Shown in pieces: positions 11,641 to 21,672 of a DNA stretch of 64,000 nucleotides (positions are counted from its first letter, which is position 1; each line of letters opens with the position of its first letter). Position numbers and translations under genes: made by a program. The notes beneath the pieces are model-generated. The model saw nothing but the letters and a program-made list of their open reading frames with translations. It made no database searches and had not been told where the DNA came from. Source of the DNA: Morinoia aosen (taxonomy: Eukaryota > Arthropoda > Malacostraca > Amphipoda > Talitridae); the NCBI GenBank assembly GCA_030386875.1, contig CM059575.1, forward strand, positions 44,794,859 to 44,858,858. Direction: 5' to 3'.

Positions 11641-13329
11641 GAGTTTGAAATGGATGAAAGGCCTAGGTTGATCAGAGATTCATTAACCACAGCATCAGCT
11701 TTGAGAATTTGCCCCAGTTCAGTGATACTTTGAATTTTTTCTGTTAAGTTAGAAGCCATTAGGAGTTTTATGATGATAGGTAAAATTTTTACTATGAGGT
11801 GAGTTAATTCAGCCGAGAAGGAGATTGCGGGTTGATTACATGCCTGTTGATGATTCTTTAAGTTGTTTGTTGGGTTATTTTGATTGAAGGAATTGGCAAA
11901 GCAAGAGGTGTTATTGGGATGAGATGAGTGAATATATGGGTAGTGAGAATTCCCTTGAGAAGTTGGTGATTGGTTACTGGCTGTAGCCTGTGAGGAGTGC
12001 TGTTGTGCTGGGGTTATTCGAGAAGAATAGGAACATGCCGCTGATGACTGAGATGGTGGGGTAGGGGAGAATTCTGTTTCTTCTGTCATGAGTTGAGTCA
12101 GAGATGGAAAGGCACTTGCTGAAGAGATATTCGGAGCATTTTCATATTGAGTGTTTTTGCCCAAAAGGTGCTTAGAATGAGAATTGGGTTGCAAAATTGA
12201 GATTTCAGAATTTTGCTTTCTAGTAGATATTAAAGGTTGGTTTGGCTTTACAGTGATTTCATCTCTAGCTCTTTCTCTGGCCTCTGCAAAGGTAAGGCCT
12301 TCATCTGCAGTGAGATGACATGCGCGTTTCTCGGCCATGTAAGCAACACATTCTCGTGAAGTTGCTGAGTGAGGGCCCTTGCAGTTTACACATACTGGTG
12401 GTGTTCCAGATGATGGGCATGTTTTAGAGAGATGTCCGTTTTGTGAGCAGTGGCTACATACAGGGGATTTATGGCTGCATCTGCTGCGTGTGTGGCCATA
12501 TCGGCAGCACTGCCCGCAGCGCAGTGGACTGGGATAATACTGGTCTACATTGTAGTAAACATAGCCTACACGAATTTTACAGGGAAGAGTAGGAAGAAGG
12601 AAGGTAAGCACATAAAGTGGAATATGAGCTTTGAGAGGGTCAGAGAGAAGCTTTCGTATTCCGACTACCTTATTAGGTTTGAGGGCCTTTTAGTTCTGGG
12701 GCAAAGATTGTACCATATGTGAACTGTGTGCTCCATGCAACTGTGACAGTGATTGGGATGGTATCGTTGTCCAGTAATAAATTTTTGGCACTGAGGAGTT
12801 TTTGAACTTGGTTGAAGTCTTTTGTGGTGATCAGCAGTGACCCAGAGCGTTGATGTTCAATTTTTTCAACTGCATCGCACAGTAAGTCCATGGCGTGGCC
12901 AATGCGAAAGGGATTTTTCTTGGAAAGTTGAATATTGGGATCTGTGCTGGTCATCACCACCTGTCTAGTAGTAGCAGGAACGTTTTTAAGGTTGTCTGCA
13001 GAGTTTAGGTCTACTCTTGCACTGTTCTTGATGGGCTGTGGAGTCGGTGAAGTGCTGTCCTGTTTATTTGGATAAGAGGGAGTTGGGGGAATACTGTCAG
13101 CATTCAAGCTGGCACAGGAGTCAGAAATGACGCCACTTTGTTCAGAGTCACTATCTGAAATCATTGGGCTATTAGTTTTCAGAGGTTTTTTTGGTCTCAC
13201 TTCACTGGTTTGGGGAGAGTTACTCCTACGTTTGGTACCTGGATTTTTCCGCACTGGTTTTTGGTTGCTTTTATCGGGTGGTTTCTTGGGAGGCAGAACT
13301 GCAACAAAGTTGCGAGCAGTTTGGGGCAT
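11634..13329 (-). pseudogene. LINE1 ORF1: gag-like zinc-knuckle protein with one frameshift
   Basis: The ATG at 13329-13327 starts a basic, Pro/Ser-rich N-terminal region. The frame breaks near 12683-12687, where a GGG/CCC run appears to carry one extra base. In the adjacent frame the coding continues to the TAA at 11636-11634. The downstream half has three CCHC knuckles (CGQCCRYGHTRSRC, CSHCSQNGHLSKTC, CVNCKGPHSATSREC) followed by a charged helix (YMAEKRA..LTFAEARERARDE), as in ORF1 of I- and Jockey-type LINEs. Such proteins bind the element RNA and form the ribonucleoprotein. Total length is about 565 codons if the frameshift is ignored. The end overlaps the ORF2 ATG by 7 nt, suggesting termination-reinitiation for ORF2. 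Confidence 0.85.
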
Positions 13330-13422
13330 GTTTGCCAAAAGTTCAACTTAGAACAACAATCGATTTCAGGAGCGATACACAATTGAACCGCACCAATGAC
13401 GAAGCTGCACTGCGATAGGAAG

Positions 13423-14135
13423 TGAGTCTCGAGATTTCTTTTGAATAACTTGTAAGAATTACTATCACGGATCTCCGCAGTATTGAGTTCCAAGTTTTAG
13501 TTCCAACGAAGAGGATACTGTGTTGCGACCGGGCCTTTGAATAATAAGGAAGCATGAATTTACTTCTATTTCGGGTTAAATGGTCGTGATGACCAGTTAG
13601 CGCACTTAATAATAGTTTCAGGCTATTGTCGCCATCATTTCTTAATGTTTTATAAATGAAATTACAAATGGAGATTTTATAGAGATCTGGAAGTTTAAGT
13701 ATTTGTAAATTTTTGAATGAATCATTTGTGTGAGCATTATATTCTAGATTCTTTACCGCTCTGATTGCTCTTTTTTGCAGAGTAAAAATTATATTGGTTT
13801 TATTTTTATCAGTTCCGTGCCATGCTTCTATTCCGTACTGCAAGTATGGTGAAATGAGCGTTCGGTAGAGCCTTCGTAAAGCTGTTTCAGGCAGGTAATT
13901 TTTAACTTTATTCAGGATTCCGATGGATTTCGATAATTTAGAACTAATATTAGCGATGTGCTCTTTAAAGGTCAGATGTTTATCTATTATGATGCCCAGA
14001 AACTTGCATGAGTTGGTTTCTTCGATTTCACCTTCGCCAATTTTTATGTGTGGGAGAGATATGCTTTTCTTGTATGAGAATGTAATATACTTTGTTTTTT
14101 CGATGTTGAGGCTTATTTTATTAGCTTTAAGCCAT
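13423..14135 (-). pseudogene. LINE2 ORF2, RT thumb and C-terminal domain
   Basis: On the minus strand the frame enters from the gypsy A junction with WLKANKISLNIEKTKY, then CKFLGIIIDKHLTFKEHI and LYRTLISPYLQYGIEAW. The typical C-terminal block LQKRAIRAVKNLEYNAHT and DLYKISICNFIYKTLRN follows. These are RT thumb and C-terminal motifs of CR1/L2-type LINEs. A frameshift near 13486 moves the end (AEIRDSNSYKLFKRNLETHF) into the neighbouring frame. The right flank is the family A LTR at 14136; the left flank is the LINE1 target duplication. Confidence 0.85.
14131..14135. repeat. Left target-site duplication of gypsy A (GCCAT)
   Basis: GCCAT here and at 30065-30069 flank the element. Collapsing the two copies rejoins the LINE2 RT frame exactly (..HKVSLW then LKANK..), which independently confirms both element boundaries. 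Confidence 0.9.
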
Positions 14136-14546
14136 TGTAATATAGCGAGTAGTGTAAGTTCTAGTTAGAGAGACCATAAGTTGGCAACGCTCGAGAGAGC
14201 AACACTCGCAAGCCAGTCTGCGATTGGCCTCGGGTTCAACAACAAGTACATGTTGACCGAGTGTGTATATAATTACTACTGTGGTTGGTATCTAACTTCT
14301 TAAGTTCTAAACTAATGTACTAATTCTATTCTACCCTATACTATACATTTCCCGTCTATCTCCGCTCTACTCTTGCTAGCCACAGTATTGAAAATGGAGT
14401 ATTGAGTTAAGGTATCCAAGAGGTGAGTGAACTATTTACCTAAATTGCTGTGTCATTGCAATTGTCTATTTTGTGCAGTACTCTATCTATGTTGTCTATG
14501 TGGAACCTATGCTGTGCTCTAGTGTAGGGCTATCCACTCTATAATA
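14136..14546 (+). repeat. Gypsy A 5' LTR
   Basis: 411 bp, starting TGTAATATAGCGAG and ending CACTCTATAATA. It is near-identical to 29654-30064 (C/T, G/A and A/G differences near 14252, 14415 and 14482). It contains TGTATATAAT, a TATA-like element. The terminal bases TG..TA are not the canonical TG..CA. Confidence 0.92.
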
Positions 14547-14723
14547 CTGGCGACGAGGATTATTTTTTGTAGAACTATTGGGAGAGGCTAGACTAATGAA
14601 GGAACTCAGAATTTATATTATTATTCAGTGACTAGGGTATTGATGCTGTAAATTTCTGATTTTTTTTTTTAACTAGGGGTATTATTACAGTCTCTGGAAT
14701 TGGCTACTCTTGCAACTGATATT
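14547..14723 (+). other. Gypsy A primer-binding site and leader, first part
   Basis: The sequence directly after the 5' LTR (CTGGCGACGAGGATTA) is where the minus-strand primer tRNA should pair. I did not identify the tRNA. The leader is interrupted at TATT (14720-14723) by gypsy B and resumes at 25515. Confidence 0.7.
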
Positions 14724-14842
14724 TGTTAGGATCTGGCCGAGGGGTATAGCCAGTCCTTACAATACCTCGACAAGCGTCTGGGAGAAAATCGAGAGAAGGA
14801 TAATCAGGCACTTTGGACTCAGCTTTTTTTGGGTATATATTG

Positions 14843-15253
14843 TATTATAGATTGGATAGCCCTACACTAGAGCACAGCATAGGTTCCACATAGACAACAT
14901 AGATAGAGTACTGCACAAAATAGACAATTGCAAGACACAGCCATTTAGGTAAATAGTTCACTCACCTCTTGGATACCTTAACTTAATACTCCATTTTCAA
15001 TACTGTGGCTAGCAAGAGTAGAGCGGAGATAGACGGGAAATGTATAGTATAGGGTAGAATAGAATTAGTACATTAGTTTAGAACTTAAGAAGTAAGATAC
15101 CAACCACAGTAGTTAATTATGTACACACTCGGTCAACATTTACTTGTTGTTGAATCCGAGGCCAATTGCAGACTGACTCGCGAGTGTTGCCCTATCGAGC
15201 GTTGCCAACTTTCGGTCTCTCTAACTAGAACTTACACTACTCGCTATATTACA
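14843..15253 (-). mobile_element. Solo LTR of family A, inverted, inside the gypsy B LTR
   Basis: 411 bp, the reverse complement of the gypsy A LTR (it begins TATTATAGATTGG and ends CTATATTACA). ATTG at 14839-14842 and 15254-15257 is the target duplication; the right B LTR has a single ATTG at this point (GGTATATATTGGAAGG). It shows several differences from the other two A LTRs. A solo LTR forms by recombination between the two LTRs of a once-complete element. Confidence 0.93.
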
Positions 15254-16242
15254 ATTGGAAGGAAGCCGGAGAAAACCGCCGAGTCTTGAACCACCGACGA
15301 ACTTGGCTAGAAGAGGGTTTGCAGTCCGGGCAGTCGGAAGGCTCCTGGAGAAGTGCTGGAGTCGACCGCGTGTGTGTGTGTGTGGTTTGCAAATGATGTA
15401 AGGGGGCCAATATGTCGACTTTGAGGAAACCGTGACGTTGTGAGTGATCGATTTTGATTGAGTTGAGGCCAGGCAGGGCGGCTCAAGTTGAGGCAATTCT
15501 TAGGTGAGTTAAGTAGCATTAAAGCCCAAACAAGCTAGACCAAAAATGAGGCCCAAAGCCAGGTAAATTCTGGTGAAGTCACGTTCAGTTAAGGTCGGGC
15601 CAGTTCCGGCCAGTTTAAGTTTAAGATTTTAGGCAAAGCAAGGCGGCTCAAGTTGAGGTAAAACAAGGCCCCAGGGGAGGCTGTTGCGAGTGGTGTGTGG
15701 CGATGACGTTGAAGTCCTGCAAAGAGTCCAATAGCTGGATGAACAGTCCAAAGAGACATCAAGGAACTTTCCACCACTGACAGTCCCACATCATTGCAAT
15801 TAATAAAACTCCCACACGGCAGAATTCGAGAAATCCTACAGATTTGACTCTAGTTAATTTCATTTGTTCTCTTTCTCGTCAAGCTCAAAAGTAGAGAGAT
15901 AGGACAGAAGCAATTAAGAAACTCTTATACAGCTGCTCTTGCTTTTAAATACAAGGCATAAAATTTAAGAATTTTTAGTAATACTTTTAGTGATTATCTA
16001 AGAGCATAATCGGGGATCAAATCCTTGGAACCACGGAAAAACACATGACTTAACAAGACATGGTTCATGAAGCAAAAGAAAAGGATTCCAGCAATTAAGA
16101 ATTTCATAGAAGGAAAATTGATGCTCCTTTATGTACTCTAGAACATCTGTGGTGGTATGAACACACACCACCACAACCTTCGCACGCTTCATGGTTGGAG
16201 ATGAGACCACACGCAACTCCAGTGTTTGAGGCGGGGAAAATA

Positions 16243-16379
16243 CACCGCGCGGTCCGACGTGAAAGTAAACAGGCGTTCCCTCGCATGCTATCGCGCGGTC
16301 CGACGTGAAAGTAAACAGGCGTTCCCTCGCACGCTTCAATACACCGCGCGGTCCGACGTGAAAGTAAACAGGCGTTCCC
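16243..16379 (+). repeat. Three tandem copies of a GC-rich U3 repeat
   Basis: The core CGCGGTCCGACGTGAAAGTA recurs beginning near 16247, 16293 and 16348. Each copy continues with the same AACAGGCGTTCCC string. The repeats sit upstream of the TATA box of the solo LTR. Repeated U3 units of this kind often act as enhancers, but that role is inference. The family C copy at 54461 does not show the same array. Confidence 0.85.
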
Positions 16380-16422
16380 GCCAATCAGAGACCCGGCCGG
16401 GTGGAGTCAACCTCCAGCGAGG

Positions 16423-16434
16423 CCTATATAAACA
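16423..16434 (+). promoter_or_regulatory. TATA box of the family C LTR
   Basis: GCCTATATAAACAGCC is a consensus TATA box in GC-rich surroundings, where chance occurrence is less likely. The equivalent position of the second C LTR has CCCTATATAACG near 54731-54740. It would direct element transcription from the LTR. Confidence 0.65.
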
Positions 16435-18267
16435 GCCGCGCAGCCAGCGGGGCACAGTACACTCTCAGCGGCCCTGATATTCACACTAAGCCTCGACGCT
16501 CCGCCAGCACCTCACCCGTCGGCTTCACCACCTCCTCGACAGCCAGCCGCCACGTCTGGTTGCTTGCTAGTCGCACCAGTTCTCCGCTACCGCCTCTGGT
16601 ACTCCTTGGTCGGAGACCCTCGGCCAGCAGCAGCCTCACCGGTCTGCTCTCGTTCCTCAACCACGCAGCGTCTCCCCGACAACCGTCGGTCCGCCAAGAC
16701 GTCATCTGTCACTGTATTACTCGACTGTAATATTTCCTTGTGCCATTATTGTCGGCGATCTTCATAATAATACGGCGTTTATTCCAGTTGTGTTTTCCTC
16801 ACCTTGCCGGTTCGTTTGCACCTCAGGCACTCACTTCGGGCAAAGTTATTTCACAAGTCTATCGATATTCACAAGTCAATAGATATTCACAAGTCTGCCC
16901 GGAGTGTAAAGCAGCCTGAGGGAGAACACCACACATCTCTATAACTTGTACAAGAAATAACAGAGAAAAATTCTAAGGTTTCATGGATATAAATCCTACT
17001 GAAATCACTGATAAATAGCATTTGCAATACTAAAAAAATTAAGGAATAATCTCCAATATAAAAAAGAAACACTAAACGTTTTGCTCGCACCGAAAGGAAA
17101 TATGCTCAAGATGAAAACATGAAAATCAGTGCGGCGATTTACCCGGCGGCTCTACACGTCGGCATTCGCCAAGCCGCCGGCATAATTTGTAAGCACTCAC
17201 GAAAGGCAAATGGTAGTGGGTATTTTTGTCACAAGAATGAACAAAATAAAATTAAATTTTTATTCAAATGATTTGAATTGAAATAAGTGCGATTAAACGC
17301 AAGGTTCAAGGCGTATGAACTATAAAAATTGAAACTCAAAACTTTAGCAAGCATCGACCTGAATAATCTTCGTAATTTATAAACATACGAGATTATTAAG
17401 AGCCATTTTTAATTATTATTTCACGTTGGAACATATCTAAGAAAACTACTGCAAGTATGTTTGTAAAAAAAAGAAAATACTATTATAACACATGCTTATA
17501 GTGCAATTATAGTCCGGAGTAGTGACAGGGGACGGCAGTGTATGCTCCGCCCTTTGGAACACAAAGACACACTATCAACAAAGAACGCCGGCAATTTAGC
17601 CGCGTTCGTTCACGAGTCAGTTTATGAATAATTCTCGATATGATACAGACAACCGCAATATATTACTTGCAGTAATGAAGAAAAGCAAGGACGTTAGCTG
17701 AATATCTAGTATGAAGTCTCAACACGTGAATTTGGAAATGACACGCAATATTCACTCTATATCGCCGAGTGAGCACTCTAGACAACACATGCTAGTTTAA
17801 GAATCTTACGCTACTTTAGAGTTTATCCCTAACTCCCGACACTGAGCAGATCTTTACGTTTAAACACAGTACACGCGAAAAACACATGGCACAATATACT
17901 TTACCCGGTTTCTTTTCTATTCTAACCCTAAATTTCACTTGCACTTACGAGATGATGTTCGCACGCTAACAAGCCACAAGACAGAGTGAGTAACGCTCAG
18001 TTCAAGTGACGCGCTTGGATGTTGCCAAATCGGGCTGCTTTAAAACTCGAAATGTCGATTGATTATTTGATCTCTCAAGTATTTACACACAAACTTCCAT
18101 GATTACGAATTAGAAGTAGAAAATAATTAATAATAAATTAGAGTAAGATTTTTAATGTTAATAATTAATTTATTTAAGTGCGAATGAAAAATTTATAATT
18201 CTTACGCTTGTGTAGCGATTGCTACATTACCCCCCAAGGCGCAGACCGAAAGGTCCACCCGCTGCAA

Positions 18268-21200
18268 TCATTTGTAGCGGGAAGGAGTTTTGACAACGCG
18301 ACCGTGCCGGGTTTGGCGGTCAGAAAATCTTACTACGCGGGGAAGTTTCACCAATCGGGTCTGCAAATGTAGATCGGCAAGAGTTCTAGGAACACGAGTG
18401 ACTGCAGCGGGCTCGTCTGGTCTATCCAGACTTGTCGCTGTTTCAGTAAGAGGGCTAGAATTAGAATCTACGACAGGCTTAGAGATAGGGTTTGAATGTA
18501 CAGGCACATAGAAAGGATTACACTCAAGTTGACTAGGCAACAAGGCAGCCAACTGAGGAAGCTGAGATGGTAGATATGATCGAGTCTCAGTGGAAAGAGA
18601 ACTCTGTGGAGAGAAGGATGAGTTAGAAGTTACACTATGATCGGAAGTGTACGCGACTTTTAATCGATCAATGCTCACATTGTCGCGTGAACCCGATCTT
18701 TCAAGGATGAAGTATTTGGGCGTGCGTTTGAGTATTTTGAATGGGCCATCATAAGGACGCGTGAGTGTAGGTTTGATGGCGTCGTTTCGGACGTACACAT
18801 GTGTGCAGTCCTGCAAAGCAGGATCCAGTTTGTCCTCAGTCTGAGGCATTCGCGGAGCCACATACTTGATCTGGCGCATGCAATCTTTGATACAGGTTAC
18901 ATATGCGGAACGGTCAGCGGATGAAAATTCAGGCAAAGGTTTTGGGTCAACAATGTCGCCGGGGAGACGAAGTGTCTGACCATATAGCATTTCAGCCGCT
19001 GTGCATTGCTGATCCTGTCTATGTAAATTTCGGATGCTAAGTAGTACTACTGGAAGTCTGTCAGTCCAATCATTGCTGCAGTTTAGGCAACGTAATGCCG
19101 ACTTTAAATCTCTGTGGACTCTCTCAATAAGTCCATTTGACTGTGGATGATTAGCAGTAGTGTTTACGTTTTCACACCCTAAAGCAGTGCTAAGCTCACT
19201 CCAGAATTTGGAGGTGAATTGTGATCCCCGGTCGTGTGTGACACTTAAGGGGACACCAAATCTAGAGATCCAGTTGGACATGAAAGCGCGCGCTACAGTC
19301 TCAGTTTGGGTATCAGGAAGAGGGACAGCCTTAACCCAACGTGTGAACCTATCTATGATGGTCAACAAATAAGAATGACCGCGCGATAAAGGCAAAGGAC
19401 CCACCAAATCTAGGTGTACAGAGTCGAACTTGTGACCTGTGAATGCACAACTCTGCAGCGCTGCACGATTATGTTTCACCACTTTACTACTCTGACATGC
19501 ATGGCAATTTTGCACAATTTGCTTGACCTCCTTACGCATCGCTGGCCAGACGAAACGATCAGAAATCAAACGCAATGTACGGTTAATACCTGGATGAGAG
19601 AAGGAATGATAGTGGAGGATAGCTACTCTGCGGAGGGTCGCGGGAAGATACAAACGAGAAAGTCGCTCAGCATCACGGTACACGCCGTCAACCAAGGTCA
19701 ATTTCAGAGAGGAAGTGTTAGAAGGTTTGAGAAGGTCCTGAAGTTCAGGATCCTCCTTCTGAGCCTTGGAAATATTGCCGAAAGTGATTTCACCACTGGT
19801 TTGGACAGTATTTATGCGAGATAAACAATCAGCGACAGTATTGTCCAACCCTTTTATGAAGCGGATGTCAGTGGTGAATTGGCTAATATATGACAGGTGT
19901 CGAGCTTCTCTTGGCGAATGCCGCTCAGAAGGCATCTTGATCGCTGAGGTCAGAGGTTTGTGATCTGTGTAGATCACAAACTCCCTTGCCTCTAGAGCAT
20001 AGCGAAAGTGTCTCACAGACAGATAGATAGCAAGAAGTTCCCTACCGAACGCGCTATAAGCACGCTCAGTGGGCGACAGCTTTTTGGAAAAGAAGGCAAG
20101 AGGAGAGATGTTAGTACCTACTTGTTGTTGCAACACAGCACCTACGGCGGTACTGGATGCGTCAACAACGAGGCTAAAATCAGCATTAGCAATAGGGTAG
20201 GATAATTCAGTCGCGGAAGCTAACTTGTGTTTTATTTCCTCAAAAGCCGTGCGCGCTTCTTCCGTCCATTTTACCTCAATAGATTTGCCTTTTCGTTTCG
20301 GTTCGAGCAAGTCAGACAAGGGGGCTAGAGTTTGAGCACAGTTGCGTATGAAACGATGATAGAAGTTAACAGAACCTAGGAACCTTCTTAGTTCCTTCTG
20401 GGTCTGTGGAAGAGGAAAGTTTTTGATCACTTCTACTTTGGAAGGCAAAGGTTTTAGACCTAAGCTAGAGATTTCATGACCTAAGTAAATCAGTGATGGC
20501 TTTCCGAGCTCACATTTTGCAGGGTTTACGAGGAGTCCATTGTCGGACAATCTCTGAAAAACGACCCTAAGGTGGTCTTTGTGCAACTCCGGGGTTGTGG
20601 ATGCCACTAGGATGTCGTCTAGATAGACATAAGCGAAGGTGAGGTCAGAGAAAATTTCAGCCATGTGCCTTTGGAACGTCTGAGGAGCGTTCCTCAAGCC
20701 GTATGGCATTTTAAGGAATTCAAAGAGACCAAACGGAGTGATTACCGCGGTCTTAGCAATAGCGCTCTCATCAAGTGGAATTTGATGAAAGGCGTGCTGA
20801 AGGTCTATCTTTGAGAAAATTTGAGCTCCCTCTAAATTTGCACTGAAATCATGCAAGTAAGGAATAGGGTAGCGATCAGGTAGAGTAACGGCATTCAATC
20901 TGCGGAAATCCCCGCACGGTCTGAATTCACCGTTAGCCTTGGGTACTAGCAACAGAGGGCTAGCCCAAGGACTTTTGGAACTGCGGATAATGCCATTTTC
21001 TTGCATGCGCGCAAATTCTTTCTTAGCTAACGCCAATCGATCAGGCGGTAGTCGCCTTGCTCGGGAATAGACTGGCGGTCCCGTCGTCTCTATGAAGTGC
21101 TTTGTGCATGTCTGCATGTTCTTAGAAGCTAAATTAGGGTTTGTTAATGCAGGAAAATTTTTGAGTACCTGCTCGAAAATGCACTCCTCCTTGAAAGCTA

Positions 21201-21672
21201 TGGAGAATGAATGCAAGACATTAGCTCTAGTTATGCTGCAAGCGGGAATTGAGATCTGTGTCTCCTCGTCCCTAATTCTACGGTTTTTAACATCTACAAG
21301 TATGCCAAACTTCGCTAAGAAATCCGCGCCAATTATGGGCTCTTGGACTTCCGCGATCAGGAAAGTGAAGAGAAAGTTTCGCCTCAATCCCAGACTGCAC
21401 TCTAATACTCTTTCACCGTAACAAGGAATTGGCGTGCCGTTTGCGGCGCGTAATGTCGCCAACAATGGGTTGTTTTTGTCTTTCGCCGTGGCTGGGATAA
21501 TTGACACACTGGAGCCAGTGTCTATTAAAAATCGATACTTGGTAGTGGGATCGATAATGTTCAAAAGGCGAGTGGTCTGGGAATGAGGCAACGCAGTACT
21601 CGCTACTATGCGTCGCTGTTGGCGTTTCCCGAGGTCATTTCGGTATAACGAGGGCAAAAGCGGGACCCGCAC
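18268..21672 (-). CDS. Gypsy B pol polyprotein (protease, RT, RNase H, integrase)
   Basis: The 1134-codon open frame overlaps the end of gag by 67 nt in the -1 frame, so it is probably expressed by -1 frameshifting; the first ATG at 21672 need not be used. Protease: FLIDTGSSVSIIPA near residue 50, then GADFL. RT: FRPCGDFRRLN, FSKIDLQHAFHQIPL and the catalytic YVYLDDILVAS near residue 349. RNase H: LVVDASSTAVGAVLQQ near 507. Integrase: an HHCC zinc finger (HYHSFSHPG..CHACQ, ~690-728) and a DDE core (LDLVGPLP, THDRGSQF, NGLIERVH, ~755-850), then a basic tail without an obvious chromodomain. It makes cDNA from element RNA and integrates it. No internal stop is present, so the enzyme may be functional. 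Confidence 0.93.
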   Translation of the reverse strand: MRVPLLPSLYRNDLGKRQQRRIVASTALPHSQTTRLLNIIDPTTKYRFLIDTGSSVSIIPATAKDKNNPLLATLRAANGTPIPCYGERVLECSLGLRRNFLFTFLIAEVQEPIIGADFLAKFGILVDVKNRRIRDEETQISIPACSITRANVLHSFSIAFKEECIFEQVLKNFPALTNPNLASKNMQTCTKHFIETTGPPVYSRARRLPPDRLALAKKEFARMQENGIIRSSKSPWASPLLLVPKANGEFRPCGDFRRLNAVTLPDRYPIPYLHDFSANLEGAQIFSKIDLQHAFHQIPLDESAIAKTAVITPFGLFEFLKMPYGLRNAPQTFQRHMAEIFSDLTFAYVYLDDILVASTTPELHKDHLRVVFQRLSDNGLLVNPAKCELGKPSLIYLGHEISSLGLKPLPSKVEVIKNFPLPQTQKELRRFLGSVNFYHRFIRNCAQTLAPLSDLLEPKRKGKSIEVKWTEEARTAFEEIKHKLASATELSYPIANADFSLVVDASSTAVGAVLQQQVGTNISPLAFFSKKLSPTERAYSAFGRELLAIYLSVRHFRYALEAREFVIYTDHKPLTSAIKMPSERHSPREARHLSYISQFTTDIRFIKGLDNTVADCLSRINTVQTSGEITFGNISKAQKEDPELQDLLKPSNTSSLKLTLVDGVYRDAERLSRLYLPATLRRVAILHYHSFSHPGINRTLRLISDRFVWPAMRKEVKQIVQNCHACQSSKVVKHNRAALQSCAFTGHKFDSVHLDLVGPLPLSRGHSYLLTIIDRFTRWVKAVPLPDTQTETVARAFMSNWISRFGVPLSVTHDRGSQFTSKFWSELSTALGCENVNTTANHPQSNGLIERVHRDLKSALRCLNCSNDWTDRLPVVLLSIRNLHRQDQQCTAAEMLYGQTLRLPGDIVDPKPLPEFSSADRSAYVTCIKDCMRQIKYVAPRMPQTEDKLDPALQDCTHVYVRNDAIKPTLTRPYDGPFKILKRTPKYFILERSGSRDNVSIDRLKVAYTSDHSVTSNSSFSPQSSLSTETRSYLPSQLPQLAALLPSQLECNPFYVPVHSNPISKPVVDSNSSPLTETATSLDRPDEPAAVTRVPRTLADLHLQTRLVKLPRVVRFSDRQTRHGRVVKTPSRYK

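Larger units (their letters stand above)
7872..13412 (-). mobile_element. LINE1: I-like non-LTR retrotransposon, apparently full length
   Basis: The element is bounded by the 10-bp duplication CGATAGGAAG (7862-7871 and 13413-13422). On the minus strand it starts CAGTGCAGCTTCG, with an 83-bp 5' UTR before the ORF1 ATG at 13329. It ends in a tail of TAAG/GTAA repeats (about 7905-7872) only ~50 bp past the ORF2 stop. It carries ORF1 (gag-like, zinc knuckles) and ORF2 (endonuclease, RT, RNase H), overlapping by a few bases. Only two disabling changes are visible in over 5 kb: one frameshift in ORF1 and one nonsense codon in ORF2. That marks a recent insertion, younger than the LINE2 it interrupts. 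Confidence 0.9.
16148..16933 (+). mobile_element. Solo LTR of a third gypsy-like family (C), copy 1
   Basis: 786 bp with TGTGGTGGTATG at the left and GGAGAACACCACA at the right, flanked by CATC (16144-16147 and 16934-16937). The right gypsy B LTR has a single CATC and no insertion. It contains a GC-rich upstream part with a ~50-bp repeat in three copies, a TATA box, a GC-rich transcribed part and ATAATAcggcgtttATTCC near the 3' side. A related 810-bp copy lies at 54461-55270. No internal region of this family occurs in the window, so its coding content is unknown. Strand is taken from the TATA box orientation. Confidence 0.88.
14724..18226 (-). repeat. Gypsy B 3' LTR (left copy), carrying two inserted solo LTRs
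   Basis: This matches 23213-25510 along its length, except for an inverted family A LTR (14843-15253) and a family C LTR (16148-16933). Comparison with the uninterrupted right LTR gives clean insertion points and 4-bp duplications for both. Confidence 0.92.

Noticed and set aside
15998-16730. Several overlapping frames of 60-130 codons on both strands
   Set aside because: They run across the boundary between gypsy B LTR and solo C LTR and through GC-rich tandem repeats; composition and repeats explain them.
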